From Leucosporidium creatinivorum (taxonomy: Eukaryota > Basidiomycota > Microbotryomycetes > Leucosporidiales > Leucosporidiaceae): a stretch of 64,000 nt of DNA. Of the stretch, positions 1-8,873 are shown piece after piece. The notes beneath the pieces are model-generated. The model made no database searches, had not been told where the DNA came from, and saw nothing but the letters and a program-made list of their open reading frames with translations. Location of the stretch: NCBI GenBank assembly GCA_001600635.1, contig BCKL01000001.1, positions 213,550 to 277,549 of the forward strand. The letters are read 5' to 3'. The position numbers and the translations under genes were made by a program. How positions within the stretch are numbered: position 1 is the first letter of the stretch; each line of letters starts with the position of its first letter.

Positions 1-364
1 CGAGGGCGAGGGCGAGGCGGCGAGCGACGTCGAACGGAGGGCTGGTATGTCGCTTCCTCTCTCTGTGCTCTCTCTTTCTTCCTTCTCTCCCTCTCTCTCT
101 TCCCTCTTTGCTCGGTGCGAGGTGCGCTCGTTAAGCTGACATTATCTCTGCTCTGCCTGCTCTCGTACAGTGCACGCCCACGCCCACGCCCCCCACCACC
201 AAGCGCGAGGATTGACTCGACAAGGCCACGCCCCTCGACTTGGGCTCGGCGCTGCTCCCAACTCGCCGAAGCAGGGGGAGAAGGAGAAGATGAGGGTCAA
301 GAGGGTGTATAAGGCGAGGGAGGGGTTTGTGGAGAGGAGGAGGGGGGTGAAGCAGGTGGAGTAG
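1..364 (+). CDS. 3' end of an unrecognised gene (partial)
   Basis: Only the tail of this gene lies in the window. An intron runs from the GT at about 46 to the tctcgtacag acceptor ending at 170, with a TTAAGCTGAC branch-like site at 131-140. The terminal exon starts at 171 and stays open to the TAG at 362-364. The encoded tail is rich in His, Ala, Arg and Lys (for example KVERRRGV-like basic patches near the end) and shows no domain I recognise. Coding direction rests on the intron signals and the open frame; the upstream frame cannot be checked because it is off the edge. It could also be a non-coding terminal exon. Confidence 0.35.
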
Positions 365-904
365 GGAGGAGGGAGTAGGGGAGTCGGAAGTGGAGGGGAA
401 GGAGGTCGAGCGCCGAGAAAGGGAAGGGAGGTGGATCAGCGATCATACGTCGGTCGTTCATGTAGCATAGCCTTCTGCTAACTTATCTTGTAGCTCACTG
501 TGTCCCTCTGCGACTTTGCTCGCTCGCTCTCGCGTTCGAAAGCAAGCTCGGCGATGATGGCCAAGTTCGAGCTCGGCTGTACTTGATTTCGAGCGACTCG
601 AAACATACATAGCGCCGAGATTCATTTTGTTTGCTCTTTCGCTTCCTCCGTCGGTCATTTTAACCTGCTCTGCACGCTCGGTCTCAGTCCCGCTCGACAC
701 CTTCGACGCGTGAGTTGGGAGCTAGCTGGGCGAGCAGCGGAGGAAACGCCGAGCGAGCTATAGCTGGATCGAGCAAGCGCGAGCAGGGGGCAGATTACTC
801 GTCTAAGTTAGCTAAGCTGCCCCGGAAGCGCTCTTGTACAGCATCGCACCCCTTTCGCTAGCTCAAACAGTTCGAAACGGTCGACGCGCCTTTCTTTCTT
901 CCCG
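365..904. other. Intergenic stretch, no gene seen
   Basis: G-rich purine tract near 300-440 followed by mixed sequence. The frames here are short and lack splice logic or similarity. The last 100 bases are probably the promoter and 5' leader of the gene starting at 905. Confidence 0.5.
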
Positions 905-2131
905 ATGCCTACCTCGCCCAAAATGACCACCGCCTCTTCAGGACTCGGACCTGCTTTCGAACAGAACTACAGAAGTCCACTCACCGCCTCCACCTCGTCC
1001 TCCTCCTCCGACTCGTCCTCCTCGTCTCTTTTCTCCCACCCGCCAAGGAGCTCGTCCGCGCCCTCGACGCCTTTCACACCAGCCGGCAGCAAGAAGGAGG
1101 AGAAGCAGATCAAGGCTATACTGTCTCCACCGGCACAGCCCATAATCGTTTACGACGCTGTAGCTCTTCAGGCGCTCGTCGACAAGCTCGAAAGCGAGCA
1201 CGCGCCAGGTCAGACCTACGTCGAGGCGCGCTTCGTGGGGAGGGGGGGCAGCCCGTTTGAGCAGCTCAGGACGCGCCTCCACGTTGAATACTTGAACTGC
1301 TACGGCATCATCACCTGCACGACTGCGGTGCATGATGCGGGGACTCGGTTCTTTGAGGGTTGGTTGCAATTCGCCCTTGGCCGTAACCTGTGGATGAAAG
1401 TTGTCAGTGTGTTGGGGAGCGCTAGTATGTCTCTTGATCGAGTCCAGCTCTCCGCTCTCATCGCTGACCACCTCGCAGGGGTACAGGTCGGCAAGGCTAA
1501 GCTCCAGCCCGACGGTAGCTTCTACTACGCCAAGGACGTTAGCAACCCAACAGCCTCACCTCGCGTCCTTTTTGAGGTCGCCTTCTCGCAAAGCTGGGAA
1601 AGCGCGCACACGAAAGTGGTGTGGTATTTTGACGCCTTTCCGATGGTGGGCCGTTTCGTCCGCTCGAGTGTCGCTTCACCCGCTGACTTCCTCAAAATGG
1701 TTTCCCTTCCGATTCAGCTCCGGCGCGCGTGGATCCTGAATATCGACGACACGAAATCCGACTTCAAGCTCAGCTTCAAGCAATACGTCCGAAACGCCGC
1801 CCGAGATGTTGTTCTCGTAGAAGGCAACTCTTCCTCCTTCGACTACGACACTGAGAACCCCCCGGAGGTCCTCCCCACTCTCGAGCTGCCTCGATCCATA
1901 TTCTACGACCCAATCGAGCTCAATGGGCTTCCCCCCACCATGCGATCCGCCGAGCTTCTCCTCGTCGACGAGCCGTTGGTTGCCGGCCCGGAGGACATGA
2001 AAATGCTCGTGGGTCTGATTAAGGATGCATTGGTGAGGGAGGGCAAGTGCGAGAAGCGCACTTGGAAGACGACAGCCGAGGAGGATGAGATCCTTGAGGG
2101 AGGCATGGGAGGTGTGCAGATTGGGGAGTAG
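905..2131 (+). CDS. Uncharacterised 408-aa protein, possible PD-(D/E)XK-like fold
   Basis: A single uninterrupted frame of 408 residues, unusual among the intron-rich neighbours. The N-terminus (about 1-70) is a Ser/Thr/Pro-rich disordered stretch. The rest looks globular, with a segment near residue 220-240 reading VLFEVAFSQSWE followed by a Lys and aromatic residues. That resembles the E-V-x-x-S-x-S strand seen in Uma2/PD-(D/E)XK-like repetitive proteins of basidiomycetes, a family resemblance recalled from memory and only weakly supported. No signal peptide or membrane segment is visible. The start is the first ATG after a pyrimidine-rich leader; a second in-frame ATG lies six codons on. 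The lack of introns would suit a retrogene or a lineage-specific dispersed family. Confidence 0.6.
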   Translation: MPTSPKMTTASSGLGPAFEQNYRSPLTASTSSSSSDSSSSSLFSHPPRSSSAPSTPFTPAGSKKEEKQIKAILSPPAQPIIVYDAVALQALVDKLESEHAPGQTYVEARFVGRGGSPFEQLRTRLHVEYLNCYGIITCTTAVHDAGTRFFEGWLQFALGRNLWMKVVSVLGSASMSLDRVQLSALIADHLAGVQVGKAKLQPDGSFYYAKDVSNPTASPRVLFEVAFSQSWESAHTKVVWYFDAFPMVGRFVRSSVASPADFLKMVSLPIQLRRAWILNIDDTKSDFKLSFKQYVRNAARDVVLVEGNSSSFDYDTENPPEVLPTLELPRSIFYDPIELNGLPPTMRSAELLLVDEPLVAGPEDMKMLVGLIKDALVREGKCEKRTWKTTAEEDEILEGGMGGVQIGE

Positions 2132-2439
2132 GTACCTCTGGTTCGCCGAGAAGTGGAGGTGAGTTCCGTTGCTCCCGCTCTCACTCGCTGGAGGCTGACC
2201 CTCGCCGATTCTTTCCCTTTGCTGCTCGTCGTCCATTCCCAGCGCCCATCCCCCGCTCTTCTCTCCTCCTTCTTCCTCTCTCCTCTCTCCTTCCTCCCTC
2301 TCTCCCTCTCCCATCCTCTTCTCGCCGTCTCCTCGCCACTTGCCTCCTTACTCCCTCCCACCTCACTCTCTCGCCTCGCTCCTTCAACTCGCTCGCAACC
2401 CCCGCTCCCTCCGCCGCTCCTCCTCCCTCGATCCCATTC
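2132..2439. other. Pyrimidine-rich spacer
   Basis: Long CT-rich tracts (about 2220-2420) between the orphan gene and the Ufd4-like fragment. I see no coding signal on either strand; the frames that stay open do so because of composition. Confidence 0.45.
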
Positions 2440-3524
2440 ACCGCATCGTTCCAGCACCTCTCCTTCCACGTCCAACGCACGGCCGTCACCGCCGCCGCCA
2501 ACTGCCGCCGCTCCCTCGCGCTCGACTCGTTCACCATGGTACAGGATGTCATCCCCATCTTCAAGAACATCCTCGGCTACCCCGACCAACGCGTCGTCAA
2601 GCAAGAATGGCTCGCCGTCTTTCGCATCGTCGACTCATACCGCCACTACCCCGAGAAGCTCGAAGCCCTTCTCAGCTGACCTCCTCACCGCCGTTCGCGC
2701 TCTCCTCAACCCCAATAGCACGACCGTCGGACCCAACACCTATACGCAGACACTCAAGTTGCTTTCCACCGCCTCCAAGGCCTCGCTCGGAGTTGCCATC
2801 ACCCTCGTCGACTTCAGAATCGCCCATCTCGCTCTACCGCTTTCTTGCGCGCTGATTGGAACCTTCTCGTGAGTTTGTGCTCTCGGCGCTGTGCTTCAAG
2901 AGCTAAGAGAGCTTCCAAAGCTGACTCGTCTCTCCTTCGCAGACCGTCTCGATCTCCTCCTTCCTCACCGCCATCCTTCCTCCCGCGACCAAGGACCTTG
3001 ATCAACATCGCTCTCCAGCTCGTCGAGCTCCTCCTCGTCAAAACGCCGGACGCCTACCAGTACTTCTTACGCCGCAAGGGCGTCATGCACGAGATTGCGG
3101 CGATTCGAGCGACGCGGCCTTCGTCCACAGCGCTGCAGGACTCTTCCCCGCGCCGCTCGACGACGACCGAGGCGGGCAAGAAGGCGCTCAAGATCTTCCA
3201 TGTTCTCGAGCAGTTTGTCGCCGAGTGTGAGTGGTGTCTCGATTATTCGTCGAGCTGTTCATACTCACTCCTCCTTTCACAGCCATGACGGACTCGCGCA
3301 TCATCGAAGTCCACTCCAACCGCGCCTTCATGTGCCTCGTCCTCGACCGAGAGCTTCCTCTCACCATCGCTGCAGCCGAGGTACGTCCCCTTCTGCGTTC
3401 TCTTGGAACGCCTCGCTCACTCTCCGGCTCGCAAACCGTCGACCAGAACCTCGGCTTCTCGCTCGTCTTCAATACCCTCTCGACTCGAATGCAAGCGCTC
3501 GAGCACGGCGAGTACAAGTTCTAA
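2440..3524 (+). pseudogene. Broken fragment of an Ufd4/TRIP12-type HECT E3 ligase
   Basis: Three reading frames in succession encode pieces that match the Armadillo region of Ufd4/TRIP12 ligases. These are HVQRTAVTAAANC and FKNILGYPDQRVV followed by a RIVDSYRHYPEKLEALL segment, then TYTQTLKLLSTASKASLGVA, then LYRFLARADWNLLV spread over further frames. After a bona fide intron (about 2870-2941, GTGAGT..GCTGAC..CGCAG) come NIALQLVELLLVKTP and FRRKGVMHEI-like residues, then a jump to the linker before the HECT domain (SRIIEVHSNRAFM.., then VDQNLGFSLVFN) ending at a TAA near 3522. Frame changes occur at about 2680, 2830, 2855 and 2960, and the HECT domain is absent. Family assignment is from recalled Ufd4 motifs. 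It is a dead partial copy; a working Ufd4 presumably lies elsewhere. Confidence 0.65.
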
Positions 3525-4993
3525 AATGTGAGCTTCCGACAACCGCCTCCGCTCGACCCGAGCTGAGCCCTACCTCCTGCGTAGATCCACGCCGAGCCAC
3601 CGAGCTCTCCCAGCCCAAACCCTCCACCGCAAGCGACCACTTTTCGACGTGTGCATAGTTTCATCAGTATCTCTTCCTTCTTCTTCTTTCTAGCTCGCCC
3701 TCATAGTACCCTCAGTGTTGATGTTAACCCCCGTATCGTAATTTCTACATCTCGTTTTCTCTTCAACATTGGGCTTGATAGAGAGAGAGAGAGAGACAGG
3801 GAGAGCTGGGTCGAAGGAGCTGGAAGGACAGTGGTAGTCAGGAGAAATTTGCGCAGAGCAGGGTGGAGGAGGTGGCCCATCCGGAGGGGGATTGGAACCC
3901 CGAGCTTAAAGCTCGAGCTCGCCGACGGAGGAGGGCGACTAGGAAGTGGGCGAGCAAAGTGGGTCTGTAGCTGCTCCGAGGCTTAGCACTTGATAAACTC
4001 TCACAGCCGTTCCGTCTGTCTCAAGACTCATCTTTGCACGTAATGTCTTCGTCCATGCCATTCGGCAGCAAAAAGATGGCTCGGCGGTGGCTCGACGAGA
4101 GAGACGGAGGGAGCTGAACACTGCTCGTCGTTGTGCAGCAAAAGAACACATAGTCCTTCAAGCTCAGAGTTTTTTTTCTCCTCTCTTCTCAACTCTGAGC
4201 GACGACAAGTTGGCCACCTATCGTGCAGGAAGAGAGCGGCAGCCTGAGCTCGGCCTCGGCGAAGGAGCCTGCGAGACCATCCGCAGAAAGTCACGTTCAA
4301 CGAGTCTTGCTGCTTCTTCCACCCGTTTCCATCGGAGTAGCAGACTCTAATCTCACCACTAGAGGTGTACAACTCGTCGTCGCCGTCGTTCTGGGCCCTG
4401 CTCTCCTCGACCGAGCCGCGCCGTGACCCGCCTTTCGCGTTGTTCGTCACTGATCCTGGCGCGCACCATTCCATTGCCTCTCTCTTCCACTCGAGCAACT
4501 AGCCTCTCCGACCTCTCCAGCCTTTCAAGATCAGCCATCTACCTCATCAGCTTCCCTTTGAAGCGACACCGGCTCGTCTTCGGCGCGGCGCTGCACTCGA
4601 GCAAGATCTAACGGCTTTTCGAGGAGCAGGGAGCCTAAGCCGATCTGGATGACGCTGTAGATATTGTCGATGCCGTTATTTAGTTGGGAGCGGACGAGAA
4701 GAGGATGAGGAAGCTGAGAGAGCGGCGAGAAGAAGCTCGGCGCGCGGAGCAGAGAGGTCGACCGAGTGAGAAAGGGATGCAGCTCGTTGAGAGGTCGGAG
4801 TTGAGCTGAGTTGTACTTTGATTACTCTTCAATAGATATTCGGGCGATTTTTGAGCCTACTTTGATGCAAGTCTGCGAAGCCCCCCTCTCGATCCGAGCT
4901 CGAAAATCCTAAGTCCGTCCTCAGCCCTTGCTCTCCTGCTCATCTCCTCGCTCGTCTCCCAACACCTCAACAGCACCAAAAGTACAGCACAAA
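3525..4993. other. 1.47-kb gene-poor stretch
   Basis: It contains a (GA)n run at about 3779-3797 and several copies of the GCTCGGCG/CGCCGAGC octamer common in this genome's introns and spacers. Frames on both strands (for example 4028-4498 on the minus strand) lack recognisable motifs, and I treat them as chance. The last 100 bases are the likely promoter of the gene starting at 4994. Confidence 0.45.
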
Positions 4994-5626
4994 ATGCACC
5001 TCACCTCTACTCTCCGTTCCCCCGCGACAGCTCTCGTCCGACAAACACTGCTAAGCCAAGGTTTGTCCTCTCTCTCCTTCTCGCTCGCTCTCTCCTTACT
5101 AACTCGACGCTGTAACCCTGCAGGACCTCAAACCACTGCCACCCTCCACACGCTACTCCACTCCCCTTCCACCACCACCTCACCGCTCCCCTCCCGCCCC
5201 GCGCCATCCAACTTCCTAGCCGGCGCCTCACGACGCGGTTCCGCTCCTCCTCCCCTCTCCAAGCCCTTCCCGGGGCAGCAGGCCAGCGCAGAGGGAAAGT
5301 GGAGTATGAGTTATTTGAAGAAACAGGTGTTGAAGGGCATGGAGGAGAGGGGGGAGGTGGTTAAGATTACGAGGGGGAAGTGGGAGAAGGCGTCCCCTGC
5401 CGACGCCCCTTCCTCAGCAACAGGGGGAGGGGAGAAGGAGAGTGTCACAGCGGCCAAGAGTCAGACGAAGCATGAGGAGGAACATGTTTGGGTTGTTGCT
5501 GAGGAGTGGAGTAGGGTTGTTAGGGAGGGAAGTGAGGGGAGGAGAAAGGAGAAGGAGGGGAGGAGGGAAGTGAGGGAGGAGAAAGTGGGCGAGGAATTGA
5601 GGAGGGATTATGGAGTGCAGCTGTAA
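4994..5626 (+). CDS. Small basic protein of unknown function, possibly mitochondrial
   Basis: Two exons, 4994-5060 and 5124-5626, joined over a 63-nt intron with a GTTTGT donor, a perfect TACTAAC branch site at 5098-5104 and a CTGCAG acceptor. The spliced product is 189 aa. Because 63 is a multiple of three, retention would give a 210-aa form in the same frame. The N-terminus (MHLTSTLRSPATALVRQTL) is rich in Arg, Ser, Thr and Leu without acidic residues, which fits a mitochondrial presequence. The middle holds a compact segment YLKKQVLKGMEERGEVVKI that could be a small winged-helix-like fold, and the C-terminus is a Glu/Arg/Lys-rich helix. It converges on the mitochondrial release-factor-like gene only about 100 bp away. 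I do not recognise the family. Confidence 0.6.
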   Translation: MHLTSTLRSPATALVRQTLLSQGLSSLSFSLALSLLTRRCNPAGPQTTATLHTLLHSPSTTTSPLPSRPAPSNFLAGASRRGSAPPPLSKPFPGQQASAEGKWSMSYLKKQVLKGMEERGEVVKITRGKWEKASPADAPSSATGGGEKESVTAAKSQTKHEEEHVWVVAEEWSRVVREGSEGRRKEKEGRREVREEKVGEELRRDYGVQL

Positions 5627-5729
5627 GATGCGATGTTGACCGGTGCACTTGTGGCGGGGAGAGAGCTCGGCGACGAGAGGAGAAAGAGGGTTCGGCGCTC
5701 GCTCTCGGTCCTGCTTGAGGTGGGGGCCA

Positions 5730-6883
5730 TCAAGGTTTCTCCTGCTCTACACCATCTACACCATCCTCTCCCTCACCATCACCGTCCTCCTCACCCACCG
5801 CCCGACTCCGCTTCCCCTTCCTCCTCCTCGCCTCCTTCTTCCGCCTCTCCCTCTCCCACCTCATGCTCATCCTACTGTCTTCCCCATTGACATGCTGGTC
5901 GACCTGCCCAAATCTCCTGGTCAACAATCTCTTTCTATTGAGGGCAAGGCGGGAACAAGAACGCACCTTATCCCTCAACAACCGCCTCCCGACCAACCGA
6001 TTCACCTCGCGACTCCTCGTTTCTTGACATTTGACCCGGATGCCCGTGGGGATGTGCAGGAGGGAGACGAGGATACTGGATTTGTTGATGACTTGACCGC
6101 CTGGTCCGCGGCCTGCGAGCGAGGGAAGGGGGAGGGGAAAGAAGTCAGCGAGCTGCTCGGCTCTGTCGTTTCTGTCTTGTCTGCGAGCCCTGCCGGCAAG
6201 CAAGTTCGGCGAAGGGAGCAAGCACTTGGCCCGCGCGCGAGTCGCCCACTCGAAGGGAAAGAGAAAGGGAGGGAGCTCGACTCAGCGAGCTCGGCGCCGA
6301 GGTCGGGTCAAGGTTTGGTCTGCTGGGAGCTCGGCAAGCGCGGTTGGAGTGAGTCGCCGCGTGAGCTGCTCCCCTCCGACCATCGACGAGACGACAAAGT
6401 TCTAGCAGTCAGTCGCTGAGCGGCGAGCCTAGCTTGGTCGGCGGCGCACGCCGAGCACCTCCGCCTCCTCGTCCCCTCCCCCGCCGCAGCCAGCTTCAGC
6501 AGAGAAAACACAGGCGAATAAAAGCACACCAAAAACGCACCCCTTAAAAACTCCTCCTCGACCTCCTCCTCCGGCAAGGCAGGCAGCGGCCGAAGCTGTC
6601 GGTTCTTTGGCGGCGTTCGAGCGGGGCCTTTGCGTTTGCTTGCTGGCGGTTCGATAGCTGTTGTTGAAGTGGAAGCAGCAGAGGGTGTAGCTGTTGCCGT
6701 CGTTGGTCTTGGAGCTGTCGGCGGCGGCGGTTGAGAAGAGGACGACGTGAGGCGTCTTGAGTTGGCCCTCGACAGCGATGGAGACGGTACAGGCAGGCGA
6801 GAGGTCGATGCGTCGACCCTGAATATTGGGCTACAGCGGCAGGTGCTCACTGTGCGAGCGAGGCGGGGCAGAAAGCGGTACAT
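5730..6883 (-). CDS. Mitochondrial GGQ-domain release-factor-like protein (mtRF-R/C12orf65 type)
   Basis: Three exons on the minus strand, 6883-6541, 6112-5967 and 5903-5730, give 220 aa. Introns are 428 nt (GTGCGT..CTCGCAG) and 63 nt (GTGCGT..GGGCAG). After a basic, Ser/Arg-rich presequence comes EEEVEEEFLRG, then RGPGGQVINK with the GGQ tripeptide that in class I release factors reaches the peptidyl-transferase centre and hydrolyses peptidyl-tRNA. This is followed by HIPTGIRVKCQETRS and a Lys/Arg-rich helix (RERRKKEARRRKGKR). There is no codon-recognition domain, so by family knowledge it should act in rescue of stalled mitochondrial ribosomes (C12orf65/mtRF-R, yeast Rso55). The first intron falls inside the glycine codon just before RGPGGQ, so correct splicing is essential for catalysis. 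Confidence 0.85.
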
Positions 6884-7276
6884 GAGCGACGAGGTGAGAG
6901 CGCGGGGGGAGGGAGAGAAGCGCGACAGCTGAGCGGAGTATGGAGATGCGTCGTAAGGGGTCCAAAACGGCGTGGTGAGTGGGTGCAGAACCGTCGTTCA
7001 CAGCTTGGCAGAAAAGATATAGTGCTTCCTGTAGCTCTCAGCAGCTCGCGAATCAGACTTCGGCGCTCTCTTGGCAGCTCGCCGCGAGCGCAAAGGACTG
7101 ATCAATCATTTGCTTTCCTGTGCATCGTATATCTACAGTTTGTTTCCCTCTCCTCGGCCCTTACTCAAAGCTGCCAGTCTGCTCACTCCTCTCGACGGGG
7201 CTGCGATGCGAGATCCGATTCAGGGTCAGCTCGGCGCCGAAGGGCGAAGACGAGAGAGAGAGAGAGGGAAAGAGAC
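6884..7276. other. Spacer upstream of the release-factor gene
   Basis: Promoter-length gap between the 5' end of the release-factor-like gene and the 3' end of the next minus-strand gene. It contains GCTCGGCG-type octamers and no supported coding. Confidence 0.4.
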
Positions 7277-8461
7277 TCACGCAGCCCCATACCCCTTCGC
7301 GCCCTCGTACTCTCCACCATCCTCGTAATCCCCGCGTCCGTTGCCGCCGTCCGAACGCTGCTGGGTCGAGGAGGAAGGGGCGCCGGAGGAAGCGCCGGTG
7401 GCGGGGGCGGAGGAGCGCTCGTTGTTGATGTCTGTTTGGGCGTTACGGTTCAGCAAGGGAGAAGAGGAAGGAGAGGACATGGGCAGGACGTGCTGCGCTC
7501 GGAGGACTGTGAGGCAAGAGGGGGAGAGGGGGAGAGGCGGAGGGAGAGGGTCAGCTCGGCGCTCGCTCTGTCATCATCGCAGGCGTCTCCAACCCCTTCC
7601 TTTCCCCTGCCCAACGGGAAGAAAAAGGCAGGAGGGGAGCAGAAGGGAGAATGTAACGCACCGTATCGCCACCCTCACTCGAATCCTCATCGCCCATCTG
7701 CCTTCCCACCTCTCGGCCCTTACTCTCCGAGTCGTCCGATCCAGCCGAGTAAGTCTCGTTCGACTCGGTGGGGTCTGCACATCATTGTATCACTGTCAGC
7801 TTTCCTTCTCGACTCTACACCCTCATCATCCGTCGCTCGAAGGAAGGAAGGAAGGAAGGAGGAGGGAGGGGAAGCGAGACTCACCAGCGCCCGAGTTGCT
7901 AGCGTAGTTGCCCGACGAGCCAATGCCCCCAGCGCCCGACTGTCCAGCAGAAGTAGCGCTCGAAGCGCCCTCGGCACTGAACCTATCGCTCGACCCTCCC
8001 TCTCCGGCCTCGAAAGTAGAATCGGAGGTCGCGCCTTCGTTGTTGACGTCTGTTCGGCGCAATGGGGAGCGTCAGCGAGCCTGTACAAGGGAAGGATAAG
8101 AGGGGAGAGAGTAAGACGGACTGTCGCGGTTGGACTACAGCGCCGAGGAAAGCAAGCAAACCGAGGATCAGCGACTGGTGACGACGGGCGCCTTTCCCAA
8201 GCCTCGAGCAGCAGGGGAGAGAAGGCATGAAGACGTACAGTATCCCCCGACATGCTCGCATTGTTATCGTTCATTTCCCTTCCTCCTCCAGCGGCAGTAG
8301 AATCGTTCGAGTCTGTTTCGCGGCGAAGACGAGACGAGGGTCAGCGACGAGTGGGGCGTCATCGCTGCAGCGCTCGGAGGGGGAGGGGAGACGTACAAGA
8401 CCTGTAGAGTGATAGACTGTCAGCTAGGGTGAGGAGAGGGTACAGAGGAGACAGCGTACAT
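7277..8461 (-). CDS. Gly/Ser/Asn/Asp-rich disordered protein, seven exons with a 5-nt micro-exon
   Basis: Exons on the minus strand: 8461-8460, 8401-8397, 8312-8239, 8134-8122, 8049-7885, 7774-7662 and 7492-7277, giving 195 aa. The start codon is split: AT ends exon 1 and the G begins a 5-nt micro-exon (GTCTT) flanked by ctctacag and gtacgt, yielding M-S-Y-S-N-D-S-T. The 13-nt exon is needed to restore frame. All phases agree. The protein is almost entirely Ser, Gly, Asn, Asp, Glu, Ala and Thr, with recurring D(V/I)NNE and MND/SND motifs, and ends GDYEDGGEYEGAKGYGAA. There are no cysteines, membrane segments or signal peptide. The composition resembles hydrophilin or stress-induced disordered proteins, an inference only. 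Exons from 8312 onward are well supported; the micro-exon and 13-nt exon rest on frame logic. Confidence 0.6.
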
Positions 8462-8873
8462 AATTGAGAGTTGTGAGAAAGCGGCAAAGTTGTGGGAGGA
8501 GCGAGAGAGGTGAGGCTGACGTAGCGCTCGAGACGGGGGGAGGGAGAGAGGATGTATGCTGATAGGGAGGGGTCCTCTAATGATTGTGGCGGGCTTTTCG
8601 GTGATGAAGTGAGCGAGAGGTATAATACAGCGGGATGAGCTTGACTGAGCTGTAGACGAGCACTATCGCCGAGCTCGGTGCCGGCGCCGGGAAGCTCAAC
8701 GGCGCTGTAAGCGGCTAGAGAGTCAAGGTGAAGGCGGGTGACGAGTCTAGCATGCTAATAGCTTAGCAGGAAGCTCCAAAGAAGTGAGGCAAGCCGGTTA
8801 AAAAAGGCAGAGGTACCGAGCGAGCAGCTCCGAGTCAGAGGTCTTCGCCGAACGCGCGCGCGACGCTCAAGCT
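8462..8873. other. Upstream region of the disordered-protein gene
   Basis: The intergenic gap carries the probable promoter and pyrimidine-rich leader (minus strand, about 8466-8560) of the gene starting at 8461. G-rich AGGGG-like blocks on the plus strand near 8520-8575 read as CCCCT on the minus strand and could be stress-element-like sites, unproven. Confidence 0.35.

Noticed and set aside
4028-4498. 156-codon minus-strand frame
   Set aside because: No splice context, no domain and atypical composition; probably chance in GC-rich DNA.
5643-6419. 258-codon plus-strand open frame
   Set aside because: It is antisense to the release-factor-like gene, whose GGQ motif and splice sites are convincing.
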